Assembly (NCBI GenBank): GCA_021807975.1
Contig: JAKBCJ010000041.1
Span: 1-18,280, forward strand
DNA from: Pseudomonadota bacterium
Lineage (GTDB): Bacteria > Pseudomonadota > Alphaproteobacteria > Acetobacterales > Acetobacteraceae
Direction: 5' to 3'
Length of the DNA: 18,280 nucleotides
A program made the position numbers and the translations under genes. Below are positions 5,918 through 14,375 of the stretch, piece after piece (the stretch's first letter is position 1; every line of letters begins with the position of its first letter). The notes below the pieces were generated by a model. The model did not search any database. It saw nothing but the letters and a program-made list of their open reading frames with translations, and was not told the origin of the DNA.

Positions 5918-6673
5918 TCAGGGCGTAATCCGCACCGTCAGCGCGAACGTCATCGGATGCTGCTGCATTTCCGCCGGGAACGGCGGAAACTGGGAACTGC
6001 GCACGCTTTTCAACGCCGCCTCATCGATTTCCGAACTGCCGCTCGGTCCAGTCAATGTTACGGCCAGCAAGGTGCCATTCGGGGCCAGCTTGATCGCCAC
6101 CCGGCTGATACCGCCACGCCCCAGCATACGGACGACCGATGGCACGACCAGGTTGGCCTGGACCCGGGCCCGCAATGCCGCTGCATACACCGCGGTCACG
6201 TTGGCCTCCACGGCAGCACTGACAGCAGGCACCACTGGCGTCGGCGGGGCCTCGATCGCCGGCGCCACGGGCGCAGCCGGGCGAGGAACCGGCGTATGCC
6301 GGGGCGGCGTAACCGGTCGCGGCGGCGCCTTGGGCGGCGGCGGCGGCTCCGGGGCCGGCGGCGGTGGTGCTGGTTCGGGCGGAGGCGGCGCCTGCGGTGG
6401 CGGGGGTTCCGGCGGCGGCGGCTGCGGTGGAGGGGGTTCCGGCGGCGGTGGCTCCGGCGGCGGGGGGGCGGGCGGCGGCGGGGCCTCCACCGCCGCGGCA
6501 TGGATATGCACCGGGGCAAGTTCCGCCGGCTCCGGCGGCGGGGCGGCCGGCATCACGCTCAACCCCACCACGGCGGCGAATTCCAGCACCAGCGCAAGGA
6601 CGAAGGCCACACCGAACGTGCTGCGCTCCGGCGGGCCGGCGGGCGGGCGGTCAGCCATCATATGCACCGTCAT
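5918..6673 (-). CDS. tonB: TonB energy transducer with very proline-rich spacer
   Basis: The protein has 251 residues with the TonB layout. It has a short cytoplasmic N-terminus, one membrane helix at about 20-41 (FGVAFVLALVLEFAAVVGL), a periplasmic spacer dominated by PPPPE/PPPPQ units at about 64-119 and further Pro/Ala to 150, and a C-terminal TonB domain at about 160-251 (VYAAALRARVQANLVVP, GGISRVAIKLAPNGTL, SSQFPPFP). TonB couples the proton-motive force harvested by ExbB/ExbD to outer-membrane receptors. A histidine (H4 or H57) does not sit clearly in the helix, so the E. coli His20 equivalent is not evident. It starts 3 bp after exbD. Further in-frame ATGs at 6661 and 6658 are possible starts. 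It closes the receptor-exbB-exbD-tonB operon, so it probably serves the receptor encoded at 7876-10242. Confidence 0.9.
   Translation of the reverse strand: MTVHMMADRPPAGPPERSTFGVAFVLALVLEFAAVVGLSVMPAAPPPEPAELAPVHIHAAAVEAPPPPAPPPPEPPPPEPPPPQPPPPEPPPPQAPPPPEPAPPPPAPEPPPPPKAPPRPVTPPRHTPVPRPAAPVAPAIEAPPTPVVPAVSAAVEANVTAVYAAALRARVQANLVVPSVVRMLGRGGISRVAIKLAPNGTLLAVTLTGPSGSSEIDEAALKSVRSSQFPPFPAEMQQHPMTFALTVRITP
6317..6484 (-). repeat. Low-complexity Pro-codon repeat inside tonB
   Basis: About 170 bp of GGCGGC/GGCGGN-type units on + encode the PPPPE/PPPPQ spacer of TonB on the minus strand. Units of 12-15 bp recur imperfectly. Such tracts can change length by slippage, altering the reach of TonB across the periplasm, and they are hard to assemble correctly. 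Confidence 0.7.
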
Positions 6674-6676
6674 GGT

Positions 6677-7126
6677 TCAGGGCGCCGTCCCGGCCGCCGG
6701 GGCATTGGGCGCATCGCCCGTCACCGGTTGCGCGGCCACGCCAACGTCCGTAACACCAGCGGAACGGCAGGCATCCAGGGCATGGACGAACTGCTGGAAG
6801 GCCGCATCCTTGGACGCCGCGATGGTCACCTGTGTCTGTGACGGATCCGGGTTTTCCCGCAGCAACGCCACCAGTTCTTCCTGTGTAACGGTTTGCCCCT
6901 TCACCGTCATCGTGCCATCCTTGTCCACGTTGACCGTGACCTTTGGATGTTCCAGATGCTGCGTTTCGGTCGAGGTCGCGAGCTGCAGCGCGACCCCCGC
7001 GTCGGGGATCATTTGCAGCGTCACGATAATGAAGAAAACAAGCAGGAACAGCATCACGTCGATCATCGGAATGATTTCGACGCGGCCGCGCTTGGAATCG
7101 AAATAGCTGATGCGGCGCTTAGACAT
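6677..7126 (-). CDS. exbD: ExbD-type biopolymer transport protein
   Basis: The protein has 149 residues. The N-terminus MSKRRISYFDSKRGRVEIIP leads into one membrane helix (MIDVMLFLLVFFIIVT) containing D23, the proton-carrying aspartate of the ExbD/TolR family (D25 in E. coli ExbD). The periplasmic domain (about 45-140) contains VTVNVDKDGTMTVKGQTVT, a typical ExbD fold stretch, and an Ala/Pro tail. ExbD works with ExbB as the proton-driven motor for TonB. The ATG at 7126 follows the exbB stop by 4 bp; a longer frame up to 7183 would lie inside exbB and is less likely. TolR is the alternative family name, but the neighbouring tonB and receptor favour ExbD. Confidence 0.9.
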   Translation of the reverse strand: MSKRRISYFDSKRGRVEIIPMIDVMLFLLVFFIIVTLQMIPDAGVALQLATSTETQHLEHPKVTVNVDKDGTMTVKGQTVTQEELVALLRENPDPSQTQVTIAASKDAAFQQFVHALDACRSAGVTDVGVAAQPVTGDAPNAPAAGTAP

Positions 7127-7130
7127 GGGC

Positions 7131-7787
7131 CTATTCCGCCGCCATCGCGGTGGCGCCGTTACCGATCGGACGGCCCATGACAACGCGGTTGAGCAGCAAG
7201 GTCCGCAGCGTTTCCATCTGGTGCAGCACCAGGCGCACCGAATTGGACAATCCGTTATAGGCCAGCAGCCCCACCATTGCGACGAAAATGCCCGCCGCCG
7301 TGGTGATCAGCGCGTTGGCCACGCCGCCGGTCACCGCTGTCGGCGCGTTGCCCGGGGTCGCCAGGACCGCGAAGGCCCGGAACATGCCAAGAATGGTGCC
7401 GAACAGGCCAAGTAATGGCGCGAGCGTGATGATCGTATCCAGAATCCACAGCCGGCGGTCCAGACGCGGGGCCGTCAGCATGATGGCCTCCTCCATCCGG
7501 TCTTCCAATTGGGTGTGCGAAAATGTGCCCTTGGACAGCAGCACGGCGTCGAACACCATGGCTTCCGGCAGGCGGGCCGCGCCGTCGCGCAGTAAACGAA
7601 GATCGGCGTCATGCAGCCGTTCATGCCGGGCAACCGCCGACACAAGACGCGCACCGCCGAGAATTGTGCGGCGCAGATACCAGGCGCGATCGATGATCAC
7701 GGCCATGGCCAGTAACTGAAGAAAGGCCAACGCGTAGAGAACGCCATCCGAGTAGTTGGCGATATCGATAATGCCCTGCATATTCAT
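7131..7787 (-). CDS. exbB: ExbB-type MotA/TolQ/ExbB proton channel protein
   Basis: The protein has 218 residues from the ATG at 7787 (GGA lies 7 nt upstream; a TTG at 7799 is an alternative). Three membrane helices are visible: an N-terminal one (LYALAFLQLLAMAVIIDRAW), then after a cytoplasmic loop one around IITLAPLLGLFGTILGMFRAF, and one around ITTAAGIFVAMVGLLAYNGL. The APLLGLLGTVxGM-like motif and the T-T-A-A-G motif of the third helix are hallmarks of the MotA/TolQ/ExbB family. The product is the pentameric channel scaffold around ExbD. It is shorter than E. coli ExbB (244) but within the family range. It lies 88 bp downstream of the receptor gene and 4 bp upstream of exbD. Confidence 0.9.
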   Translation of the reverse strand: MNMQGIIDIANYSDGVLYALAFLQLLAMAVIIDRAWYLRRTILGGARLVSAVARHERLHDADLRLLRDGAARLPEAMVFDAVLLSKGTFSHTQLEDRMEEAIMLTAPRLDRRLWILDTIITLAPLLGLFGTILGMFRAFAVLATPGNAPTAVTGGVANALITTAAGIFVAMVGLLAYNGLSNSVRLVLHQMETLRTLLLNRVVMGRPIGNGATAMAAE

Positions 7788-7810
7788 GTTCGATTCCAAT
7801 GATCGCGACA

Positions 7811-7832
7811 GCGGGGCCTGTTACAGCCCCGC
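7811..7832 (-). other. Intercistronic stem-loop between receptor gene and exbB
   Basis: GCGGGGC (7811-7817) pairs with GCCCCGC (7826-7832) around an 8-nt loop, inside the 88-bp gap between the receptor stop and the exbB start. No T tract follows. It could be a partial terminator or processing site that lowers expression of exbB-exbD-tonB relative to the receptor. Confidence 0.4.
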
Positions 7833-7875
7833 CGCCTGTCCGTGTATGACAGATCGATGAACCTTGAGTCCGGTG

Positions 7876-10242
7876 CTAGAAGCTCGCGCCGACGCTGGCG
7901 TAGATCGTCATCGGGGCACCGGGGTAAGCCAGGCCGTAACCGCTGTTGCTGGTGCCGTAGTAACCGCCGCTGCTGAGGTAAAGATAGGAATTGTAGCGGA
8001 CGTTAGTGGCGTTCAGCACCGAGAGCGAGAAGTCGAGTGTCCGCTCTTTGTTGTCGATCGTCACCGGCACTTTGGCGTTGATCCCCAGGTTCAGCGTGCC
8101 ATACCCGGCCAGCGTCTGGCTGCTGGGCGCGCCGGTCACGTTGTTGAAGATGTACTGATCGCCCGTGTACTGATACACCGCATACGGGTTCACCAGAATG
8201 CCGTTGGTGACGAACTTGTAGTCGCCGCCGATGTTCAGGGTCGCCGTCGGGGTGTAAGGGACGTGAGTGCCGTTATAGCTGGTCTGCGCGCCGTAGTTGC
8301 CCACCGCATAGTTGGAATAAAGCGCCTTCACCACGCTGGCGTTGACGAAGGTATGCAGGTCGGTCAGCGGATTGTCATCCGCGTACATGTTGAAACCCTG
8401 ATAGTCGGAGGTGCCGAAGGCCGTGGTGGCAGTACCCACCGCATTCGTCGTGGTGATGGTCTGGTTGCCGTAGCGCAGATAGAAGTAGTTCGCGCCGAAG
8501 TCGAAATTGTGCAGGCCGTATTCCGGCATATCTTTCAGCACCTTGAACCCGGCCTGAAATTCCTGCGCGTGGGCAAGCTGGGCATACTGCGACCCGATCG
8601 CCTGATACAGCCCGCCGCCGCCGCCAACCTGCGGCAGCTTATAGGATTCCTCGTAGCTGCCGTAGAGATTCAACCAGGAAAGTGCCTGGTAGGAAACCTC
8701 CAGCGATGGCTCCGGCGCCACGAAGCTCCGTGACTGGCCCGCCGGCAGGCCGTTGGCCAGGGCGCCCTGGTTGGTTCCCGTGGCGTTGGGGAACATCTGC
8801 TGGGACATGTCAGCGTAGTTGGTTACAAAGCTGGCCAGACGCAGCCCGGGGACGATGTGCAGGCTGCTCACCGGCGAAATATCGTCCTGCAGATACACCG
8901 CCGACTCAAGCTGGTTGAACAAGCCGCTGCGGAATTTCGCGTTCGGCGCGGTCGCACTGCCATAATACGGCGCATTCGGATTGAAGAACGCGTTTTGCGT
9001 GCTGTACTGCGAATTCTGAACGAACGCGCCAACATCGAAGTTGTTGAAACCCCAGGTCTTGGTGATGGACGCCTTGTCGCCATACCAGTACGAATACGGG
9101 GTGTTATTTTCCATCAGGTTGGCCGCGCCCTGCGGATACGCATCGTTGGTGCGCTGATGCTGACGGTTTTCATCCACGTAATACACCATGTTATGGAACA
9201 TGGTCGTATCGTTGATGTCCAGGTTTACCTTGTTATAGATTGTCCAAAGTTGCTGAGTGTCGAACTTGTTATAGTTCGCTTCAGGAGGCGTCGAATAATA
9301 GCCGCTCGTCTTCTGGCTGTACAACGTACCGGGATTGATCGCCCCGGTCGGCGAAATGCCGTTCATCGTGATCTGCGGGTTCGGCGAGGTCGGAATGACC
9401 TGCGGACGATACCCCTCGGACCGCGCCAGATACGCACCGAAAGAAATGTCGCCGCCGTCGAACGTCTTCACCGTCTTGCCGAACACCGCGTAGTCGTCGC
9501 TGGGGTTGGCAAACCCGTCCGGACCGGTGCGGTAGCTGTTGCCGCTGCCATAGCTGCCCGAAAGGATCGAAGACCAGCCATCATATTCGCCGGTACGCAG
9601 GGAGAAATCGACGACCTTGGTGTCATAGCTGCCATAGGTCACGTTGATCGAGCCGCCGGCGGTCTTGGTCGGCTGGTTCGGCGTGAATTCGATATTGCCG
9701 CCAATATTGTCATACCAGCGATCGGCCGCGCTGCCGGGACCATAGGTGACCTGCTGCGCCTGGAACATCGACAGCGCCGGCATGGTGGACGATGCCCACA
9801 GTCCGGTGCCGGGATCGACCATCGGCACGCCGTCCATGGTAACCATCAAAGACGCACCGCCGGTATAACCGCCGTAGCCGCCCCAGCCCTGACCGATACC
9901 GTCCAGCGCAATGGTGTATTTCGTGGCACCGGTGTTGCCATAGCCGTTCACATAAGCACCCGGCGTCAGCCCGAAGACCTGCGCCGCGCCGGCAGCCGGC
10001 CCAACCGTCTGCATCTGCGCCTGATCGACCACGCGTTCGGTGGTGGGGGTTTGAAACACCTGCGTCGGTGTCGGGACCTGTGTCCCTACAGTATTGCTGG
10101 CGCCCGTGCCGCCGCCAGCGGCGTTGACTTCGCCCGCGTTGACCACCGCATCCGCGCTCTGCGCCCACGCGGGACCCGCGATGCCAGAAAGCAGAATCGT
10201 CGTCAGTGCAATATATTTAACCGGCGGTGCCTGTCGTTGCAT
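7876..10242 (-). CDS. TonB-dependent outer-membrane receptor
   Basis: The protein has 788 residues from the ATG at 10242, which has GGAG 6 nt upstream. Upstream in-frame starts (ATG at 10254, GTG at 10320) have no better site. A signal peptide is clear: MQRQAPPVKY, a hydrophobic core IALTTILLSGIAG, and an AWA-Q cleavage near residue 27. A plug domain follows (about 60-190; SLMVTMDGVPMVDPG, QQVTYGPGSA, NIGGNIEFTP), then a long beta barrel rich in Tyr, Asn, Gly and aromatic pairs. The C-terminus ends in ...ASVGASF with the terminal Phe needed for BAM assembly. The substrate is unknown; siderophore, haem, cobalamin or sugar are all possible, and nothing in the neighbourhood names one. It heads an operon with exbB, exbD and tonB, so it probably has its own dedicated energising complex. 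Confidence 0.9.
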   Translation of the reverse strand: MQRQAPPVKYIALTTILLSGIAGPAWAQSADAVVNAGEVNAAGGGTGASNTVGTQVPTPTQVFQTPTTERVVDQAQMQTVGPAAGAAQVFGLTPGAYVNGYGNTGATKYTIALDGIGQGWGGYGGYTGGASLMVTMDGVPMVDPGTGLWASSTMPALSMFQAQQVTYGPGSAADRWYDNIGGNIEFTPNQPTKTAGGSINVTYGSYDTKVVDFSLRTGEYDGWSSILSGSYGSGNSYRTGPDGFANPSDDYAVFGKTVKTFDGGDISFGAYLARSEGYRPQVIPTSPNPQITMNGISPTGAINPGTLYSQKTSGYYSTPPEANYNKFDTQQLWTIYNKVNLDINDTTMFHNMVYYVDENRQHQRTNDAYPQGAANLMENNTPYSYWYGDKASITKTWGFNNFDVGAFVQNSQYSTQNAFFNPNAPYYGSATAPNAKFRSGLFNQLESAVYLQDDISPVSSLHIVPGLRLASFVTNYADMSQQMFPNATGTNQGALANGLPAGQSRSFVAPEPSLEVSYQALSWLNLYGSYEESYKLPQVGGGGGLYQAIGSQYAQLAHAQEFQAGFKVLKDMPEYGLHNFDFGANYFYLRYGNQTITTTNAVGTATTAFGTSDYQGFNMYADDNPLTDLHTFVNASVVKALYSNYAVGNYGAQTSYNGTHVPYTPTATLNIGGDYKFVTNGILVNPYAVYQYTGDQYIFNNVTGAPSSQTLAGYGTLNLGINAKVPVTIDNKERTLDFSLSVLNATNVRYNSYLYLSSGGYYGTSNSGYGLAYPGAPMTIYASVGASF

Positions 10243-10356
10243 CCTGTACTCCATGGGGTTTGCACACCCTGCTGCGGAGGCGGCTCCATGAAGGGGAATG
10301 GATTTGCGTTCTAGTGACACAAAGCCTCATTCCAACTAAATTTGATCGATAGGCGA

Positions 10357-10374
10357 ATTTCATCGAAATGAAAT
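10357..10374. promoter_or_regulatory. AT-rich inverted repeat upstream of the receptor gene
   Basis: ATTTCAT-CGAA-ATGAAAT is a perfect 7-bp inverted repeat about 115 bp upstream of the receptor ATG, inside the only strikingly AT-rich stretch of the window (about 10320-10440). It does not match the classic Fur box or the Irr box as I know them. On the minus strand, TTGACG (10396-10391) and TATATT (10377-10372) are candidate promoter hexamers, but their 13-bp spacing is short. The repeat is a plausible operator for the TonB operon; the regulator is not evident. Confidence 0.4.
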
Positions 10375-10488
10375 ATATACGTAATCCATGCGTCAAATTC
10401 TTCGATTAATAAATAAATACCGCTTGCTTCTTGCCACGCATTGCGTCGCCCGGGACGCCGTATGCCATTATATCTGTGTATTCCTTCG

Positions 10489-13062
10489 TCATGACGACTG
10501 CCCTGCCTTTCGCCGCCGCAACCAGCGGGTAGCCATCCCGATCGACTCGATGACCACCGCCCCCGCCACGGCGGCACCGATGGACTCGGCGACCTGACCG
10601 GCACCAAGCCGGGCGAACCCGAACAAATCGCGCAACCACGGCACTTCGATCGTCAGCACCAGCGCCAGCACTGTGGCCAACAACACGAACCCCAGCGCCT
10701 TGTTGGGCAGCAGGGCCGCGCGGAACCCGCTGGACCCCAGTGAGCGATTCGCCATCACCAGCCCCAGATTGCCCAGAACCAGCGTCACGAATGCCATGCC
10801 GCGCGCCACGTCTTCCCCGTGCCGGTCGCCGACTCCGGCCAGGAACACGGCCAGTGCCGCCGCCAGCACCACCGAACCTTGCAGCAACCCGCGCATCACA
10901 AGGGCCAGGCTGAACAGCGGCGCCTTCGGGTCGCGCGGCGGACGTGCCATGATGCCGTCCTCCTCCGGCTCCGCCTCGAACACAATGGACGATACCGGGT
11001 CGATGATCAGTTCCAGAAACACAACATGGATTGGCCCCAGCAGCAGCGGCCACCCCAGCAGCACCGGCACCAGCGACATGCCCGCGATCGGCACATGAAC
11101 CGCCAGGATATAGCTGATCGCCTTCCGCAGGTTGTCGTCGATGCGCCGGCCCAGCCGCACGGTTTTGACCAGGCTGGTGAAATCGTCGTCCAGCAGCACC
11201 AGCGCGGCCGCCTCCCGCGCGACATCGGTGCCGCGTCCACCCATGGCCACGCCGATATGCGCCGCTTTCAGGGACGGCGCGTCGTTGACGCCATCACCGG
11301 TCATCGCCACCACCTCGCCATCGGCGGCGAACGCCTGCACCAGCCGCAGCTTCTGTTCGGGCATGATCCGAGCAAAGACGGAGGTATGGCGGATGCGGCT
11401 GGCAAGGGCGGTATCGTCCAGGTCGGCCATCGCGGCGCCGGTCAGCAGGTCGTCGGCCGCGATGCCCGCCTGACGGGCGATGGCCCGCGCGGTCGCCGGA
11501 TGGTCGCCCGTGATCATCGCCACCCGAATCCCCGCCTCTGCGCACGCTCGGATAGCCTCCGGCACGCCCGGCCGCAGCGGATCGGCCAGCCCGAGCAGAC
11601 CGAGAAAGGTGAAATCGAACGCGTGCTGGCTGTCCGGCCAATCGGGCCCGTCATAGGCTCCCCGGGCAACCGCCAGAACGCGCAGCCCTTCGCCGGCCAA
11701 TGCCGCCACATCGGCGCGGATGGTCTCGACCCGGTCCGGTGGCAGATGGCACAGGTCGGCCACTGCCTCAGGCGCGCCTTTTGCGGCAATGACATAACGG
11801 TCGCCGCTTCTCGACTGCCAGGCCTGCGACATTGCCAGCAGTTCGGGGGCCAGCGCATAACCATGCGCCAGCACCCAGTCGGCATGCAGATGTTCGGTGT
11901 CGGCCAGAAAACGATTGCCCAATACGTGAAACGCCCGCTCCATCGGGTCGTACGGGTCGCGCCGGCTGGCGAGGATGGCAAACTCCACCAGTTGATGGAA
12001 CGCCTCGGGCAGATCGGCCGGCCCCTGTTCGGCGATCGCCAGTTCCTCACCGCCGGTCCGCAATCTGGCGACCGACATCCGGTTGAGCGTCAGCGTCCCG
12101 GTCTTGTCGGTACACAACACGGTCGCCGCACCCAGCGCCTCGATCGAGGCAGACCGCCTTGCCAGCACATTGTTTTTGGAAATCCGCCAGGCGCCCAGCA
12201 CCAGGAAGATCGTCAGCACCAGGGGAAATTCCTCGGGCAGCGTGGCCATCGCCAGGGTGATGCCGGCCAGGATGGCTTTCACCCAGTCGCCGTGCAGCAG
12301 GCCATACGCCACCGCCAGCACAACGGACGCGCCAATGCCAAGGGTCGCAAACACGACCACCAGCCGCCGCGTCTGCACCTGAAGCGGCCCGGGCGCGCTG
12401 GTCACCGTGCCCAGCGAGGTACCGATACGGCCGATTTCAGAGCGCGCGCCGGTCGCGCTGACCCGCGCGAGGCCGCTGCCGCGTACCACCATGCTGCCGG
12501 ACCAGACATACGGGCTGCCATCGCCGCCGGGGCGGCGATCGGCGGATTGGTCCGGCCCCGGGGTCTTGCGCACCGGGGCGGACTCGCCTGTCAGCAAGGA
12601 TTCATCCGCTTCAAGGTCGGCCGCCTCCAGCAGGCGCGCATCGGCCGGCACCCGGTCGCCCTCCGACAGCACGATAACGTCCCCTTCCACCAGATCGCGG
12701 GCAGGCATGCGGCGGCGGCGGCCGTCGCGAACCACCAGGGCATGCGGAGCGGTCAGTTCCTTCAGCGCGGCCAGCGTCCGTTCGGTGCGGCTTTCCTGCA
12801 CCACGACCATGACGACGTTCAGCACCGCGAAGGCCAGCAGGATCAGTGCTTCGGCCAAGTCCCCCACGATCAGGTAAAGCACGCCCGCCGCCAGCAGAAG
12901 CTGCAGCATCGGTTCGCGCACCGCGTCCAGCACGATGCGGAACGGGCCGCGCCGCCGTTCCCGCGCCAGTTCGTTGGGTCCGTCACGCAACAGCCGTTCG
13001 GCGGCGGCGGCAGCGGACAATCCTGTTGGACCGGCTTCGGGCCGAGGTGTCATTTCTAGCAT
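10489..13062 (-). CDS. P2-type cation-transporting ATPase
   Basis: The protein has 857 residues and all P-type ATPase landmarks: an N-terminal cation-ATPase domain, TGES (158-161) in the actuator domain, PEEFP (276-280) in membrane helix 4, DKTGTLT (319-325) with phosphorylated D319, KGAPE (428-432), MITGDHP (516-522) and TGDGVNDAP (588-596), then C-terminal membrane helices. The layout is that of P2-type pumps related to Ca2+ ATPases. However, the helix-4 PEEFP and helix-6 ELIIDPVSSIVFEAEP motifs differ from the SERCA PEGLP and TDGLPA motifs, so Ca2+ is not assured and the ion is left open. The start at 13062 overlaps the end of the permease gene by 7 bp. An ATG at 13053 is equally plausible, because GGA then lies 9 nt upstream. 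Co-transcription with the permease is likely. Confidence 0.92.
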   Translation of the reverse strand: MLEMTPRPEAGPTGLSAAAAAERLLRDGPNELARERRRGPFRIVLDAVREPMLQLLLAAGVLYLIVGDLAEALILLAFAVLNVVMVVVQESRTERTLAALKELTAPHALVVRDGRRRRMPARDLVEGDVIVLSEGDRVPADARLLEAADLEADESLLTGESAPVRKTPGPDQSADRRPGGDGSPYVWSGSMVVRGSGLARVSATGARSEIGRIGTSLGTVTSAPGPLQVQTRRLVVVFATLGIGASVVLAVAYGLLHGDWVKAILAGITLAMATLPEEFPLVLTIFLVLGAWRISKNNVLARRSASIEALGAATVLCTDKTGTLTLNRMSVARLRTGGEELAIAEQGPADLPEAFHQLVEFAILASRRDPYDPMERAFHVLGNRFLADTEHLHADWVLAHGYALAPELLAMSQAWQSRSGDRYVIAAKGAPEAVADLCHLPPDRVETIRADVAALAGEGLRVLAVARGAYDGPDWPDSQHAFDFTFLGLLGLADPLRPGVPEAIRACAEAGIRVAMITGDHPATARAIARQAGIAADDLLTGAAMADLDDTALASRIRHTSVFARIMPEQKLRLVQAFAADGEVVAMTGDGVNDAPSLKAAHIGVAMGGRGTDVAREAAALVLLDDDFTSLVKTVRLGRRIDDNLRKAISYILAVHVPIAGMSLVPVLLGWPLLLGPIHVVFLELIIDPVSSIVFEAEPEEDGIMARPPRDPKAPLFSLALVMRGLLQGSVVLAAALAVFLAGVGDRHGEDVARGMAFVTLVLGNLGLVMANRSLGSSGFRAALLPNKALGFVLLATVLALVLTIEVPWLRDLFGFARLGAGQVAESIGAAVAGAVVIESIGMATRWLRRRKAGQSS

Positions 13063-14129
13063 TCCATCTGCGATTTTTCGGCCAGAAGCGCTGGCTCACC
13101 CGGGCCTTGCTGAACATAAAGCACCTCAGCCACGAGGATTAGAAACAGGCACAAGGGCTCCGCCAGCGGCACGGCGATTGGCCCGAACAAAATGCTGAAC
13201 GCGACGATGGACAGCAGCGACAAAACCGGCGGCAGCGATGTTGCCTCGGCCTGCACCAGCGGCGTGATTAGGTTGCCTTCGACGAAATGGACACCGATGT
13301 ACATCCCGATTACCGAAAAGGCATAGGCGGGTCCTTGCGTCAGGGCAACCAAGGCCGCCGGCACCGCCGCGAGCACGGCGCCGACGTAAGGGATGAAGGT
13401 CAACAGGCCACCGACCAGACCCAGGGCGAAGGCGGCCTCGATACCCAAGGCCCAAAGCCCCATCCCGGACAGCACCCCCACCGCGACCATAACCACCAAC
13501 TGACCGAGCAGCCATCGCTCCAGCACGGCGGCCGTCTCGTCGAACAGATGTTCAACGACCGGTCGGCTGTTCGAAGGAACCAATCGCAGACACAAACGCC
13601 GGTACCGCCGGGGTTGAGCGGCCAGATAAATCGCAACGAAGAAAGTCAGCATCGCATAGCCGACCCCGCGCGTCAGCGAGCCCATGACGCCAGCCAGCGT
13701 CGAAGCAGCCCAGCCCGTGGCGCCCGCCGCGCGTGCGTCCTGCGCCCGGGACAGGACGTACCGGCCAAAAGGGTTTGCCTGGAGCCAGTCGACCAGCATG
13801 CGCAGGCCTTCGGGGACCTGTTTGCCGAGTTCGTCCATTTGCTTCGCCGCGACGGTACCAAAGAACCAAAGTGCCGCGCCGAACAGCCCGACCAGGAGGA
13901 TCACCGTGACAGCAAGCCCCGACAAAGCCCCGATGCCGGTTAGTCGATGGAGCCATCGCGTGGCCGAGCGCAATCCGATCGCGATCAGAACCGCGCCGAA
14001 CAACAGGATCGCCAGATCCGAGAGGCGCCAAAGCGCAACCGCCAGCGCACCAAGCAGCAAGGCCACCAAGATACGCCTGGCAAAATCGCCCAGATCCCGG
14101 TGCGGCCGCCGCATGCGGGGGGAGTCCAT
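13056..14129 (-). CDS. AI-2E family transporter (PerM-like permease)
   Basis: The protein has 357 residues with about seven or eight hydrophobic helices and the family pattern. There are two N-terminal helices (ILVALLLGALAVALW, LAILLFGAVLIAIGL), a third near 68-90, a charged amphipathic section (about 90-150), and a C-terminal block with GLLTFIPYVGAVLAAVPAAL, VIGMYIGVHFVEGNLITPLV and LFGPIAVPLAEPL. The F-I-P-Y-x-G and E-x-N-x-I-x-P motifs are diagnostic of the AI-2E/PerM family. Members have been linked to autoinducer-2 export or Na+/H+ antiport, but most, as here, have no known substrate. The ATG at 14129 has only a weak ribosome site. Its stop lies within the start of the ATPase gene. An Fnr-like box lies 92 bp upstream. 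Confidence 0.88.
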   Translation of the reverse strand: MDSPRMRRPHRDLGDFARRILVALLLGALAVALWRLSDLAILLFGAVLIAIGLRSATRWLHRLTGIGALSGLAVTVILLVGLFGAALWFFGTVAAKQMDELGKQVPEGLRMLVDWLQANPFGRYVLSRAQDARAAGATGWAASTLAGVMGSLTRGVGYAMLTFFVAIYLAAQPRRYRRLCLRLVPSNSRPVVEHLFDETAAVLERWLLGQLVVMVAVGVLSGMGLWALGIEAAFALGLVGGLLTFIPYVGAVLAAVPAALVALTQGPAYAFSVIGMYIGVHFVEGNLITPLVQAEATSLPPVLSLLSIVAFSILFGPIAVPLAEPLCLFLILVAEVLYVQQGPGEPALLAEKSQMEC

Positions 14130-14220
14130 CGACGATCGCTTTCAGCCTGAGTGCCGGCACGCGCCGGAATGGTACATCGCTCCGTGCCGCCCATCAGCAG
14201 GCATCCGGCCGGCCACCGCA

Positions 14221-14234
14221 TTGATCCGGGTCAA
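14221..14234. promoter_or_regulatory. Fnr/Anr-type operator in the divergent permease / CBS-BON region
   Basis: TTGATCCGGGTCAA fits the Fnr/Anr consensus TTGAY-N4-RTCAA. The box lies in a 311-bp gene-free stretch (14130-14440) between the minus-strand permease and the plus-strand CBS-BON gene. For the permease the box centre is about 98 bp before the start codon, giving a leader of about 57 nt under class II geometry. No good -10 is visible on either side, so the direction it serves is uncertain. Confidence 0.6.
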
Positions 14235-14375
14235 GCCGGGCACCCGGGTTGGCCTCCGGGGGAGACGCCGAAGCGGCAAATCGCGCGCTTGAACCCATGA
14301 TCAGCGCGGTAATCACGATCCAGTGTCCGTGAATGCCGCTATTGGAACCATACCCTCGGGTCGTCACTGTATCGG

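Noticed and set aside
6317..6484. Repeat array that might be taken for a CRISPR or minisatellite
   Set aside because: It is the codon-level repeat of the TonB proline spacer, in frame with tonB, with no spacers.
10320..10440. Possible Fur or Irr box in the AT-rich promoter stretch
   Set aside because: No GATAATGATAATCATTATC-like or TTTAGAA-N-TTCTAAA-like sequence was found, so iron control is not claimed.
10819..13059. Very long open frame on + opposite the P-type ATPase
   Set aside because: It is antisense to a gene with complete P-type ATPase motifs. Long antisense frames are expected in GC-rich coding DNA, and the peptide is His/Arg/Gln-rich with no domain.
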